DNA of 64,000 nt from NCBI RefSeq assembly GCF_017798205.1, contig NZ_CP060010.1, positions 868,001-932,000 of the forward strand, in the 5' to 3' direction. Source of the DNA: Cognatishimia activa (GTDB lineage Bacteria; Pseudomonadota; Alphaproteobacteria; Rhodobacterales; Rhodobacteraceae). Shown piece after piece: positions 52,927-62,158 of the stretch. A program made the translations under genes and the position numbers. The number at the start of each line of letters is the position of its first letter. Positions within the stretch are counted from its first letter, which is position 1. Under the pieces are notes generated by a model. The model was not told the origin of the DNA. It was given only the letters and a program-made list of their open reading frames with translations, and searched no databases.

Positions 52927-53571
52927 TCATTTGTCGACAGGATACTTGCGCTTGATGAGCTCGACTTGGCACTGTGTCAATAATCTTGGATTTAACCCCC
53001 TTGCCAATACCGCAAGTTTCGCGGTTTCCTCTAGCTCTTCATAGGCATAGGCCGCTTTCCGGAGGCTTCGTCCTGAAACTACCGGACCATGGTTTGCCAG
53101 AATAACCGCGGCGTGTTCGCCGTTTAGTTCTCTCACCGATTGCCCCATACCGTTATCACCTGGAAGAAAGAATGGGAGAAGCTTCACCTTGCCCAGCAAC
53201 ATGATTGCATAGGGTGTCATCGGTGGCAGCACATTGTCCGGATCAATACCAGGCAACATCGATAACAGCGTCGCGTAGGTCGAATGCAAATGCACGACTG
53301 CTTTTGCAGAAGGTCGAGTTTCGTAAAACGCCATGTGAAGAGGGATTTCCTTGGTGGGCGGATCACCATCCAACAACTCCAATGTGGGACTAAGGTGACT
53401 AATTCTGGACGGCTCCAGAGACCCCATAGAACTTCCTGAGGGCGTGATTAAGAATGAACCATCTGACAGCTTGACCGAAAGGTTTCCGGTGGACCCAGGG
53501 GTAAGTCCGCGATCGAACATAGATTTCGCAATGCGAGCAATGTCTTCGCAAGTTTGGGACAGCTCGCTCAT
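52927..53571 (-). CDS. otnC: Class II aldolase family; 3-oxo-tetronate 4-phosphate decarboxylase (OtnC-like)
   Basis: A 214-residue class II aldolase/adducin protein. Zinc-binding His residues lie in AVVHLHSTYA and VILANHGPVV, the catalytic Glu in KEIPLHMAFYE, and GSTGNLSVKLSDGSFLITPSG is the family start. OtnC turns 3-oxo-tetronate 4-phosphate into dihydroxyacetone phosphate and CO2. The upstream overlapping otnK gene supports this. Last gene of the minus-strand operon. Confidence 0.9.
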   Translation of the reverse strand: MSELSQTCEDIARIAKSMFDRGLTPGSTGNLSVKLSDGSFLITPSGSSMGSLEPSRISHLSPTLELLDGDPPTKEIPLHMAFYETRPSAKAVVHLHSTYATLLSMLPGIDPDNVLPPMTPYAIMLLGKVKLLPFFLPGDNGMGQSVRELNGEHAAVILANHGPVVSGRSLRKAAYAYEELEETAKLAVLARGLNPRLLTQCQVELIKRKYPVDK

Positions 53572-54797
53572 GCACCTTCCTCCATCAACGCTAGTGCCCT
53601 TTCGAAAAAATCGGCCGAACCAAAATTTCCAGACTTAAGCGCTAGCGCTAGAGGTCGGTTGGGCAATCGAACCACCGGAACTCCAGGTGCGATCCTTGGA
53701 CCAATAATCAGGCTCTTGGCGTCTAAGCCATTAACAACTGAACCGGAGGTTTCACCTCCCGCCACGACAATTCGCGAGACGCCACTATCCGCAAGCAATT
53801 TGGCAAGCTTGGCAAAGAGTTTTTCGATCGCTTGTGCTGCGATCTCTGTGCCAAACCGTTGTTGGGCCTCTTTCACAACTTCGGGATCTGCCGAAGAGTA
53901 AACGATGGGAACCTTTGTCTGTTCGACTGCCCAGTCTCTAATCGTCTCTGCTGACAAGACGCCGTTAATCACATCTTCGGCCAGCACTTCAAATGAAGGG
54001 TTTGATGCTTTGAAGTTTGCGACCTGTTCGCGTGTCGCTGCAGAACAACTGCCTGAAATTACGACGCCTTTTCCGATCAACGATGCCCATCGAGGTGTCG
54101 CAGGCTCCACTCCAAAATTGTGCGGCAGCCCCAAAGCAATCCCCGACCCGCCACACAGCAATACTTGTCCGTTGGCGGCATCTCCAATGGTGAATAGATC
54201 TTCATCGTGGATGGCATCGACGATGGTCATGGCTTTTGAAGACGGCAATGCCTCGCGGATGGCGATAGAGCCCCGTTTTACGACTTGTGCTGGAATATGC
54301 CTGACGTCCCAAGACGTCTGCGCGGCCAGAACACGCCTCAGGTCTGCATCTTTCATTGGTGTAAGCGGATGATCCTTCATGCCACTCTCATTGAGCAATA
54401 CATCATTGACGAAAAGATGCCCCTGATAGACGCTGCGGCCGTTTTCGGGAAATGCGGGGCATGTTAATATATGCTTGGCGTCCAGACGGTCTGCCAAGGC
54501 TTCAAGAACAGGCCCGATATTTCCTTTTGGGGTGCTGTCAAACGTAGAGCAAACCTTCAAAACGACTTGTTCAACGCCCTGTTCCAGCAACCACTCGCAA
54601 GCCGCAAGGCTATCGGCCACGGCTTCGTTGACCGGCGCTGTTCTTGATTTCAAAGCGATGACGCCAGCCTGCAACGAAGCCTCTGCGGGCTCGTTTGGGA
54701 CACCAATAAATTGAGTTACCGACATGCCAGCCTCGGCAAGAGTCAGGGCTATGTCGGATGCTCCCGTGAAATCATCTGCGATGACACCTAGTTTCAT
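53568..54797 (-). CDS. otnK: Four-carbon acid sugar kinase, 3-oxo-tetronate kinase (OtnK, DUF1537)
   Basis: A 409-residue DUF1537 kinase. The N-terminal domain starts LGVIADDFTGASDIALTLAEAG with the typical DDFTGASD; FKVCSTFDSTPKGNIG-like and CPAFPENGRSVYQGHLFV follow; the C-terminal nucleotide domain holds VVAGGETSGSVV and PRIAPGVPVVRL. DUF1537 enzymes phosphorylate four-carbon acid sugars. It overlaps otnC and the metallo-hydrolase gene by four bases each. Confidence 0.93.
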   Translation of the reverse strand: MKLGVIADDFTGASDIALTLAEAGMSVTQFIGVPNEPAEASLQAGVIALKSRTAPVNEAVADSLAACEWLLEQGVEQVVLKVCSTFDSTPKGNIGPVLEALADRLDAKHILTCPAFPENGRSVYQGHLFVNDVLLNESGMKDHPLTPMKDADLRRVLAAQTSWDVRHIPAQVVKRGSIAIREALPSSKAMTIVDAIHDEDLFTIGDAANGQVLLCGGSGIALGLPHNFGVEPATPRWASLIGKGVVISGSCSAATREQVANFKASNPSFEVLAEDVINGVLSAETIRDWAVEQTKVPIVYSSADPEVVKEAQQRFGTEIAAQAIEKLFAKLAKLLADSGVSRIVVAGGETSGSVVNGLDAKSLIIGPRIAPGVPVVRLPNRPLALALKSGNFGSADFFERALALMEEGA

Positions 54798-55603
54798 TTT
54801 GGGATCTCTGAGATTGGGCCAACGTCTAAGCGACTTATGTGATCCGCCAAACCTTTGGGAAAGATCTGTCGAACGATTGGATCATGGCCGGGAATGATAA
54901 GCTCTGGTTTAGAGGCCAACGTCTCAAGCGTCTTGAAACCATCCAGCATGTTCTTGAGGTCGACGACAATTGGGAATGGCTTTCGCGCGATGAAATTCTC
55001 GTAATAGTGAGCTGCGTCCGAGGCCAAAACCATCCAACCCGATTGCGTGCGCACGCGAACTGCCTGCAGGCCGCGCGAATGCCCCCCGATACAATGCACG
55101 GTGACACCGTCAGCAATCTGGCTGTCACCCTCATGAAACGTGAGTTTCCCGCGGTATAAGCGCGTTACGGCCTCGCACACATGGCCCGCAGTGAAAGGCG
55201 CGCGTAAATGATCGTGACACATGCATGGCCCTGTTGCGAAGGCCATTTCTTCGGACTGCATATGAAGATGCGCATTAGGAAACAGTGCCAACCCGCCTGC
55301 ATGATCATAGTGCATATGTGTCACGATGATCTCGTTGATATTCTCAGGCAAAAGCCCAAAAGGTGCCAGAGCCTCGCCCGGATCTAACCGGATCGGGCGA
55401 CCACGCAGCTTGGCTTCAGCGTGGTCATACCCCGTGTCGACCAAAATCGATCTGTTTCCATCTCGCAAAAGCCACATGAAGTAGTCCATTGCGTGGGGCG
55501 CATCATGATTGTCGTCAAAGATAAAGCTGTCCGCGCGGGTACGCTCATTTCTGTCCGCGTATTTAATCGCGTGAACTTCCCAAATTCCAGTGGCACCACT
55601 CAT
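54794..55603 (-). CDS. MBL-fold metallo-hydrolase, possible lactonase
   Basis: A 269-residue metallo-beta-lactamase-fold protein of the AHL-lactonase-like group. Metal ligands: HMHYDHAGG, His in CIGGHSRGLQ, Asp in VLASDAAHYY and His in IIPGHDPIV. In an acid-sugar operon the most natural task is opening a sugar lactone, but thioester or ester hydrolysis is possible. It overlaps the genes on both sides by four bases. Confidence 0.88.
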   Translation of the reverse strand: MSGATGIWEVHAIKYADRNERTRADSFIFDDNHDAPHAMDYFMWLLRDGNRSILVDTGYDHAEAKLRGRPIRLDPGEALAPFGLLPENINEIIVTHMHYDHAGGLALFPNAHLHMQSEEMAFATGPCMCHDHLRAPFTAGHVCEAVTRLYRGKLTFHEGDSQIADGVTVHCIGGHSRGLQAVRVRTQSGWMVLASDAAHYYENFIARKPFPIVVDLKNMLDGFKTLETLASKPELIIPGHDPIVRQIFPKGLADHISRLDVGPISEIPK

Positions 55604-55881
55604 CTGTAGACCTCGCTAAACAACCGAACGTGTTTATCCAAAACCATATCCGCAATTTGGGCGTCGAACGTCAAAAAGTGGTCAGACGCAAGATGGACGT
55701 CAAAGGCAGCGCGGTCATCGTAGACTTCGTAGAGGACGATATCTTGAGCATCTCGACAGATCTCGAAAACATGGCATCCCGGCTCCGCATTCAGCGACTG
55801 CGCAGCATTCGCCTTCATGAGAGGTAAGAAATCCTTCATCCGCCCTTCTTTGATGGCAAAGGTGACGAGTACTACGAACAC
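55600..55881 (-). CDS. Antibiotic biosynthesis monooxygenase (ABM/YgiN) domain protein
   Basis: A 93-residue dimeric ferredoxin-fold protein with the ABM pattern VVLVTFAIKEGRMKDFLPLM, GCHVFEICRD, VLYEVYDDRAAFDVHLASDHF. Members include quinol monooxygenases and sugar-binding RhaM-like mutarotases. It overlaps the metallo-hydrolase by four bases and directly abuts tctA, so it belongs to the operon; the role is unclear. Confidence 0.87.
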   Translation of the reverse strand: MFVVLVTFAIKEGRMKDFLPLMKANAAQSLNAEPGCHVFEICRDAQDIVLYEVYDDRAAFDVHLASDHFLTFDAQIADMVLDKHVRLFSEVYR

Positions 55882-57393
55882 TTAAACTTCCTTTCCACGC
55901 AACCGGGCAAACCCGCGTTTCAACATCGGAATCTGCGCTGCAATCAGAGCGATATTCAAAGCTAAGAGGACTGCGGCACCTGGTCGAGACACAAAAAGAC
56001 CCAGACTTCCATCCGACAGGAACAGCGACCGGCGGAAGGTTTCATCAAAAAGCCCCCCCAGAATAACCCCGATGACGAGCGGTGCGATCGGATATTTCAT
56101 CATGTTCATAAAGTAGGCCACAAAGCCAACGCCGAGCATGAGGTAAAGGTCGTTGATACCGCCGCCCACGCTAAACGATCCGATGGCCGTCAAAACCATC
56201 ACTATCGGCAGGAAAACAGTCTGTGGTATTCGCAGAATCTTGATAAAGAACTTCGCCGTAAACAGGCCCAGAACAAACATCGTAAAGGACGCCAAAACCA
56301 TGATCGCAACGACACGCAGAATGATCTCTGGGTCGATTGTCGGACCAGGAATAACGTTGTTGATTTTAAACGCCCCCATGAGGGCTGCTGCAGGCGGTGA
56401 TCCGGGAATGCCTAAGACCAACAATGGGATCAGCGCACCACCAATGCAGGCGTTGTTCGCAGTTTCCGAGGACAAAAGGCCTTCCAATGAACCTTTACCG
56501 AACTTGTCCCCTTCTTTGGAAACTGTTTTCCCGACTCCGTAGGAAACCCAACCTGCCACGTCTTCTCCGACGCCGGGCAACGCTCCCACACCTGTGCCAA
56601 TAACTCCTGAACGCGAAATTGTCGGCATGTATCGGCGCACTGCGGCCAGATTTGGCAATATGCGCCCCTGCAATGCAACCATCTGCCCAACGTTCATGTG
56701 GCGCAGGCCGTCTATAATCTGAGGCACGGCAAATGCGCCCATCAAAACAGGTACGACCTGAAAGCCTGACAGCATGTAAGACCAGCCAAATGTGTAGCGA
56801 GGCTCCGATAGGAGTGGGTCCAGCCCGACCATCGCCATTGCGAGTCCAATCAGCCCAGATATCCAGCCCTTGATGACCAGATCTTCGCTCATCAAGGTAC
56901 CTGACAAAAGGATTCCAAACAGCGCAAGAAGCGCCTTTTCAGGGCTGGCGATGTTCTGTGAAAGCAAAAGCAGCACCCATACAAAGATCAGGAGAGCGAC
57001 AGTCCCAATCAACGTCCCAATAAAACTTGCTGTCGTCGTGAGGCCCAGCGCTTCGCCACCTCTTCCGGCCTTCGCCAAAGGATGTCCGTCCATTGCCGTC
57101 GCCGCGCTGGCCGCAGTGCCGGGAATATTGAGCAGAATGGATGGATATGACCCCCCATAAATTGCACCTACATAGGCCCCCAAAAGCGCGATAAGCGAGT
57201 AATCCAACGGGATTTTGTTGCCGAAAAACCCTGTCAAAATGGTAACGGCCAGCGTTGCAGTGAGCCCGGGAAGCGCACCGAATGTGATGCCCAGAAAGAC
57301 TGAGATAATCAGATAGGCATAGGTTAATGGGTCGACGACCAGAGCGACAAAAGCGGCTCCAAATCCAGCCAATTGCAAGAAAATGAAGTCCAT
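55882..57393 (-). CDS. tctA: Tripartite tricarboxylate transporter, large permease TctA
   Basis: A 503-residue TctA with about 12 membrane helices. The family motif FGALPGLTATLAVTIL is present near residue 40, as are IYGGSYPSILLNIPGTAASAAT and the repeat VIGTGVGALPGVGEDVAGW and LIPLLVLGIPGSPPAAALMG. It moves carboxylates with TctB and the periplasmic TctC. The adjacent genes suggest an acid sugar as cargo. Confidence 0.95.
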   Translation of the reverse strand: MDFIFLQLAGFGAAFVALVVDPLTYAYLIISVFLGITFGALPGLTATLAVTILTGFFGNKIPLDYSLIALLGAYVGAIYGGSYPSILLNIPGTAASAATAMDGHPLAKAGRGGEALGLTTTASFIGTLIGTVALLIFVWVLLLLSQNIASPEKALLALFGILLSGTLMSEDLVIKGWISGLIGLAMAMVGLDPLLSEPRYTFGWSYMLSGFQVVPVLMGAFAVPQIIDGLRHMNVGQMVALQGRILPNLAAVRRYMPTISRSGVIGTGVGALPGVGEDVAGWVSYGVGKTVSKEGDKFGKGSLEGLLSSETANNACIGGALIPLLVLGIPGSPPAAALMGAFKINNVIPGPTIDPEIILRVVAIMVLASFTMFVLGLFTAKFFIKILRIPQTVFLPIVMVLTAIGSFSVGGGINDLYLMLGVGFVAYFMNMMKYPIAPLVIGVILGGLFDETFRRSLFLSDGSLGLFVSRPGAAVLLALNIALIAAQIPMLKRGFARLRGKEV

Positions 57394-57394
57394 T

Positions 57395-58165
57395 CTAGCG
57401 GCTCCAGAGCGGTTTGATGTTCACGAAGTAATGATACTCAATTTGACTGAAGAGCAGTCCTGAACGGTTCGGGACATTCTGACGAAACCCAAACGCCATG
57501 GCCAAAACCAGGAGTGTTGGTGCCAGTATCGCAATGATCGGAATTGCACGCGCCACACGATCTTGGCGGTTTGTAGCAAGGACCCACAGAGTCAGTCCAA
57601 ACCAGAGCACCAGCGCCACCCAATCGTCGTCATGGGCTTTCCATTCCGATCGCGGAAGATGCGCTGCAAGGGCATATAATCCTGCAATCGCGACGATCAG
57701 CGTCACCAGGATCATACGATCAGATCGACCTCCATGATAGCCATAGATAAGGCCCGTAATCAGCAATCCCGACCCGATGATGAAGTCGACCCGTGGCACC
57801 AAGCCAACGATGTAGAAAAACAGAATGAGCGCGAGCGTGCTAAATCGCAAAGCTTCGCTGCGATTCCAGCCTATCCCAACCCGTGTCAGAGCGAGCCTAG
57901 CCCCGCCCGCCTTTATTGAAATGTTCATGAGAACAAGCGACAGAACAAGCAGTGCTCCAAAGATGCCAAAAGGCACGAGGGCTGCAGAATTGTACCAATC
58001 AGCACCGCTTACTCCTGCGCGGTTTTGCCCGAACAGGGGGATGAAAGACGTGCGCCAAAGGAAAAATACAGACAGGAAAAACAGGACGATTGCGCCCCAA
58101 AAGTCCCTTGCGCGAAGGATTTCCTGTTCGGTGGGAGAGTTCAATTTTGCCTCCAGTGCAACCAT
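57395..58165 (-). CDS. tctB: Tripartite tricarboxylate transporter, small permease TctB
   Basis: A 256-residue membrane protein, long for TctB, with seven or so hydrophobic segments, among them FWGAIVLFFLSVFFLWRTSF and FSTLALILFFYIVGLVPRVDF. The ATG at 58165 was chosen; a TTG frame from 58204 would add 13 residues. It stands one base before tctA and 54 bases after tctC. Confidence 0.88.
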   Translation of the reverse strand: MVALEAKLNSPTEQEILRARDFWGAIVLFFLSVFFLWRTSFIPLFGQNRAGVSGADWYNSAALVPFGIFGALLVLSLVLMNISIKAGGARLALTRVGIGWNRSEALRFSTLALILFFYIVGLVPRVDFIIGSGLLITGLIYGYHGGRSDRMILVTLIVAIAGLYALAAHLPRSEWKAHDDDWVALVLWFGLTLWVLATNRQDRVARAIPIIAILAPTLLVLAMAFGFRQNVPNRSGLLFSQIEYHYFVNIKPLWSR

Positions 58166-58219
58166 GTTCGGGCAAGTGAAAGGCGCGCCTGGCGACGCGC
58201 CCAACTTGAGTTGATTGTT

Positions 58220-59227
58220 TTAAGGTTTCTCGATGCCAAGCGACGCGGGATCGACGGTCGTCGCGCCAAGGTCTTTCAGCGTGTAAGCAAATGTGCTTTC
58301 CAGTGTCGCGAACAGCGCCTGCGCTTCTTCGCCGTACTGGCCGCCAACATCATAGTTATTCGCGACAGCCCACTCGGCAACGACGTCAGACGCAATCGCC
58401 TTTTCAAAAGCATCGCCCAATTTCGCCTTCACATCATCAGACGCCGAATTGTGCACGGCAAAGCCGATGGCTTGCTTGAGTGGCAGGTATTTGTCCAACC
58501 CGTCATAGATGTCAAAGGCCGAAGGAACACTCATGCCTGCGATCTCGACGGACTCTGGTGTCAGCATTGCCAGCGGTTTAAGTTTCCCGCCTTCAATCAA
58601 AGCGGCCTGTTCTGCCAAAGAGGTCACAACCAATGCGACTTCACCTGCAATCGCGGCTTCTTGGCCCGGAGCAGACCCTTTGTAAGGTACGAATTTGAAT
58701 GTGGCATTTGCACCATTCTCGATCGCCAAAAGGTTCAGGTGATGGATAGAGCCAGCGCCTGAAGCTGCTGCCGGAATAGTACTAGGCGCAGCTTTGGCTG
58801 CATCAACCAGCTCTTGCAATGTGTTGTAAGGGCTGTTCGCAGGCACAGAAATCAGGTCTGGCGAACCTCCGACGATAAACGGATACCAGTAGTCAAATTT
58901 CTGGTCCCAGCCGCCTTGTACAGCAGCCGTCACGTTGGATTCCGAAAGACCGACCAAAGTGTAGCCATCGTCCGCTTGGTTTTGCACATAGACCATGCCG
59001 TTGGATCCGGCGACACCACCAGTTTGGTTGATAACGTTGATCGACACAGGAAGGTGTTTTTCCATCTCGGCCATGATCATGCGATTGATGGAGTCTGTGC
59101 CTCCACCTGCGCCCCACACAACCGCTGTGGTGATATCGCGGAATGGATATTCTTGGGCCAAGGCACCGCCTGCCAGCCCTGTCACGAGCGCGGCTGCACC
59201 CGCAATTTTTGCAATGTTGAGTTTCAT
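58220..59227 (-). CDS. tctC: Tripartite tricarboxylate transporter, substrate-binding protein TctC
   Basis: A 335-residue periplasmic binding protein of the Bug/TctC family with signal peptide (LNIAKIAGAAALVTGLAGGALAQ) and the typical motifs YPFRDITTAVVWGAGGGTD, VINQTGGVAGSNGMVYVQ and GSIHHLNLLAIENGANATFKFVPYKGSAP in outline. The ligand is probably a carboxylate. First gene of the minus-strand operon; the start ATG at 59227 follows GGAGGACG. Confidence 0.94.
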   Translation of the reverse strand: MKLNIAKIAGAAALVTGLAGGALAQEYPFRDITTAVVWGAGGGTDSINRMIMAEMEKHLPVSINVINQTGGVAGSNGMVYVQNQADDGYTLVGLSESNVTAAVQGGWDQKFDYWYPFIVGGSPDLISVPANSPYNTLQELVDAAKAAPSTIPAAASGAGSIHHLNLLAIENGANATFKFVPYKGSAPGQEAAIAGEVALVVTSLAEQAALIEGGKLKPLAMLTPESVEIAGMSVPSAFDIYDGLDKYLPLKQAIGFAVHNSASDDVKAKLGDAFEKAIASDVVAEWAVANNYDVGGQYGEEAQALFATLESTFAYTLKDLGATTVDPASLGIEKP

Positions 59228-59249
59228 TTGATGTCGTCCTCCCAGACTC

Positions 59250-59269
59250 AATGCGTTTATTGTTGCATT
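59250..59269. promoter_or_regulatory. Inverted AATGC/GCATT site in the divergent region
   Basis: AATGC (59250-59254) and GCATT (59265-59269) face each other across ten bases, close to the tctC start. The same half-sites recur at 59281-59294. Confidence 0.5.
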
Positions 59270-59280
59270 CATTTGCGTAT

Positions 59281-59294
59281 GCATTAATTAATGC
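59281..59294. promoter_or_regulatory. Palindromic operator in the tctC-dehydrogenase region
   Basis: GCATTAATTAATGC is a perfect 14-base palindrome in the 137-base gap between tctC and the dehydrogenase gene. The GntR regulator encoded at 61484 is the natural candidate to bind it. Confidence 0.65.
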
Positions 59295-59364
59295 GTTGTC
59301 AAATTTTTTTGCGCAATCTCGTGCAAAATGCCAAAGTTAAGAAGTCAGAAGGGGAACAGTGTCT

Positions 59365-60462
59365 ATGAGTAAGACATTTGAAATCGCGGTATTCGCAGGC
59401 GACGGTATTGGCCCGGAAATCACTGATCCTACAGTGAAAATCCTTCGTGCAATGTCAGATGCGTCCAATGAATACAGCTTGAACTTTCAAGACTTACCCG
59501 CTGGCGCAGCACATTACGCAGCAACCGGAGAATCGCTTCCAAAAGACTCTATGGACGCAGCTCGCCAGGCGGATGCGATTCTACTTTCCGCAATGGGTTT
59601 GCCAGATGTGCGCTATGCGGACGGAACGGAAATCTCGCCACAGATCGACCTTAGAAAGGAACTGACGCTGTTTGCTGGCGTCAGACCAGTTACCGTTCGC
59701 GAGGGACAGCGTGGACCACTCTCCCTTCCTAAAGGCAAAGAGATCGACTTTGTCCTCATTCGCGAAAGCACAGAGGGCCTTTTTTATTCGCAGGGCTGTG
59801 GCGAAATTACTAACGACGAAGCCCGGGAAACACTTCTGATCACGCGCGACATTTCGGAGAAATTATTCAAATTCGCCTTCGAACTTGCGGGCAATCGAAA
59901 GAAGGCAGGTCGCGGACCGGGACGCGTAACCTGTGTGGACAAAGCCAATGTCTTTCGCGCGTTTGCTTTTTTCCGAGAGTTGTTTGATCAGGAAGCCCTC
60001 CGCAACCCCGACTTAGTTGCCGACCATGCTTATGTTGACGCAACTGCGCTTTGGATGGTTCAGAAACCATGGGACTTTGACGTTCTCGTAACAGAAAACA
60101 TGTTTGGTGACATTCTATCAGATCTTGGAGCGGGGCTAATGGGCGGCCTTGGGCTCGCTCCTTCCGCTGACATCGGGTTGGAGCATGCGGTCTTCCAACC
60201 CTGCCATGGATCGGCGCCTGATATCGCCGGTCACGGCCTAGCGAATCCTTTCGCCATGATTTTGTCGGCCGCGATGATGTTGGATTGGCTAGGGATCAAA
60301 CATAGCAATGAGGCTCTAGTTGCAGACGGCAATCGTCTTCGCGAGGCTGTCGAGCGCGTTGTCGCGAGGGGCAAAACATTGACGCGAGATCTGGGCGGTA
60401 CGTCTGGAACTGACGATGCCGCTGCGGCGGTCCAAGCCCTTGTTGCGATGGAAACCGTATGA
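59365..60462 (+). CDS. Isopropylmalate/isocitrate/tartrate dehydrogenase family protein
   Basis: A 365-residue beta-hydroxyacid oxidative decarboxylase. Motifs: IAVFAGDGIGPEITDP, the substrate arginines in FVLIRESTEGLFYSQG, TCVDKANVFRAFA (Lys), VTENMFGDILSDLGAGLMGG (Asp) and PCHGSAPDIAGHGLANPFA. It is unlikely to be the LeuB of leucine synthesis because the neighbours are all catabolic; a tartrate-dehydrogenase-like role fits better. ATG at 59365 was chosen; GTG at 59359 is an alternative. It overlaps the next gene by four bases. Confidence 0.9.
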   Translation: MSKTFEIAVFAGDGIGPEITDPTVKILRAMSDASNEYSLNFQDLPAGAAHYAATGESLPKDSMDAARQADAILLSAMGLPDVRYADGTEISPQIDLRKELTLFAGVRPVTVREGQRGPLSLPKGKEIDFVLIRESTEGLFYSQGCGEITNDEARETLLITRDISEKLFKFAFELAGNRKKAGRGPGRVTCVDKANVFRAFAFFRELFDQEALRNPDLVADHAYVDATALWMVQKPWDFDVLVTENMFGDILSDLGAGLMGGLGLAPSADIGLEHAVFQPCHGSAPDIAGHGLANPFAMILSAAMMLDWLGIKHSNEALVADGNRLREAVERVVARGKTLTRDLGGTSGTDDAAAAVQALVAMETV

Positions 60463-61478
60463 CACAGAGTATCAAAGTCGCGTGCGTCGGAGCAGGTTAC
60501 TTTAGCAAGTTTCACTACGAAAGTTGGGCGCGTATGGACGATGTCCAAGTCGTCGGCTCATGCAACTGCGATATCAGCAAAGCACAGGCGACGGGATATG
60601 CCGCCTATGACGACCTTTCAAAAATGCTGTCGGACACCAACCCAGACTTGCTGGATGTTATTTTACCCCCTGTTGCACATGCTCAGACGATAAAAACGGC
60701 CATTGCACAGGGCGTTAAAACGATCATCTGCCAAAAGCCGTTCTGTCAGGATATCCAAGAAGCCAAAAGCATGATCGCGTTGGCAGACGAGGCGGGAACA
60801 AGGATTGTTGTCCACGAAAACTTTCGGTTTCAACCTTGGTATCGTCAGATCAAAAATGCACTAAGCGAAAATGCGATTGGCGAGGTTCAACAACTCACAT
60901 TCAGACTGCGGCCGGGTGACGGACAAGGCATGGATGCTTACCTGGATCGGCAACCATATTTTCGCGAGATGAAGAGATTCTTGATCCATGAAACTGCGGT
61001 CCATTGGGTCGACACGTTTCGTTTTCTTTTGGGTGAACCAACCGCCGTTTACGCAGACTTGCGCAAGGTGAACCCAGTCATTGCCGGCGAGGATGCCGGC
61101 TATGTGATTTTTGATCACCCTAATGGCGTGCGCGCCATATTCGACGGCAATCGCAACCTGGATCATGCCGCTGACAATCTCCGCCGCACGATGGGTGAAG
61201 CGTTGATTGAGGGCTCTAAGGGCTCTCTTGTTTTACGCGGTGATGGGTCAATCTCGCTACGAAAATTCGCGCAAACGGAAGAAGCAGAAATTTCAGCAGC
61301 TGACACTTGGGACGGCTTTGGCGGCGACTGCGTACATCACTTGCAGAGCCATGTGATTTCTGGCCTAATCCACGGATCGGACATAGAAAACGAAGCTAAA
61401 GACTATATTCGTGTCATCGAAATAGAAAACGCGATCTATAGTTCCGCCGAGACAGGGCAAAAAACAGCATTGGACTAA
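60459..61478 (+). CDS. Gfo/Idh/MocA family oxidoreductase
   Basis: A 339-residue NAD(P)-dependent dehydrogenase: start IKVACVGAGYFSKFHYESWARM, catalytic Lys in CQKPFCQDIQEAK, C-terminal domain with FLIHETAVHWVDTFRFLLG. It is the third member of this family in the island but stands in the acid-sugar block. It may oxidise a sugar to its lactone, which the MBL hydrolase would open. Coupled by ATGA to the dehydrogenase upstream. Confidence 0.9.
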   Translation: MTQSIKVACVGAGYFSKFHYESWARMDDVQVVGSCNCDISKAQATGYAAYDDLSKMLSDTNPDLLDVILPPVAHAQTIKTAIAQGVKTIICQKPFCQDIQEAKSMIALADEAGTRIVVHENFRFQPWYRQIKNALSENAIGEVQQLTFRLRPGDGQGMDAYLDRQPYFREMKRFLIHETAVHWVDTFRFLLGEPTAVYADLRKVNPVIAGEDAGYVIFDHPNGVRAIFDGNRNLDHAADNLRRTMGEALIEGSKGSLVLRGDGSISLRKFAQTEEAEISAADTWDGFGGDCVHHLQSHVISGLIHGSDIENEAKDYIRVIEIENAIYSSAETGQKTALD

Positions 61479-61483
61479 ACTTG

Positions 61484-62158
61484 GTGCAACCATCGGGCAA
61501 ACAACTTTCAACGACCCAGCGCGCGGTTCATTTGCTTCGCGAAATGATTTTTCGGGGTGACTTGGCGGCAGGCTCTGATCACCTTGAAAGTGAACTGGCC
61601 GTGCGTCTTGAAATGTCCCGCACCCCAATTCGCGAGGCTGCGTTGACTCTGGAAAGCCAAGGCTTGTTGGAATTGAGGCCTCGCAAAGGCGTTCGAATTT
61701 TGCCGGTTTCGCCAGATGACATGGAAGAGATTTATGACGTTCTCACAGAGCTCGAGTGTTTGGCAGCACGCCGTGCAGCGGAAGCTAACTATTCTCAGCC
61801 CGACTTGAAAGCACTCGCCGCGGCTATTGAAAATATGGAGCTTGCCCTCGAGAGTAACGACCTTGAGAACTGGGCGAAATCCGATGACTTGTTCCACAGA
61901 GAGCTTGTCAGGCTCGGGCAAAACTCGCGCGCTTTCTCGGTGTTTGAAATGATGAATGACCAGGTACGCCGTGCGCGATCAGTTACGCTGTTTATGCGCC
62001 CCCTGCCCGTTCAATCTAACGAGGATCACAGGCAACTGTATGAAGCGATTGCGAATGGAGACGCGACAAGAGCTGTCGAAATTCACCGTGACCACAGACA
62101 AAACGCGAAACATATGATGTTGGATTTGTTAAGCAAACATCGCCTGAACAGCGTCTGA
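61484..62158 (+). CDS. GntR family regulator, FCD domain
   Basis: A 224-residue FadR-subfamily GntR protein: winged HTH (AVHLLREMIFRGDLAAGSDH, LEMSRTPIREAALTLESQGLL) and an all-helical FCD domain (DDLFHRELVRLGQNSRAFSVF, DHRQLYEAIANGDATRAVEIH). It probably senses a carboxylate made or imported by this locus. The GTG at 61484 or the adjoining TTG at 61481 starts it, right after the oxidoreductase stop. Confidence 0.92.
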   Translation: MQPSGKQLSTTQRAVHLLREMIFRGDLAAGSDHLESELAVRLEMSRTPIREAALTLESQGLLELRPRKGVRILPVSPDDMEEIYDVLTELECLAARRAAEANYSQPDLKALAAAIENMELALESNDLENWAKSDDLFHRELVRLGQNSRAFSVFEMMNDQVRRARSVTLFMRPLPVQSNEDHRQLYEAIANGDATRAVEIHRDHRQNAKHMMLDLLSKHRLNSV

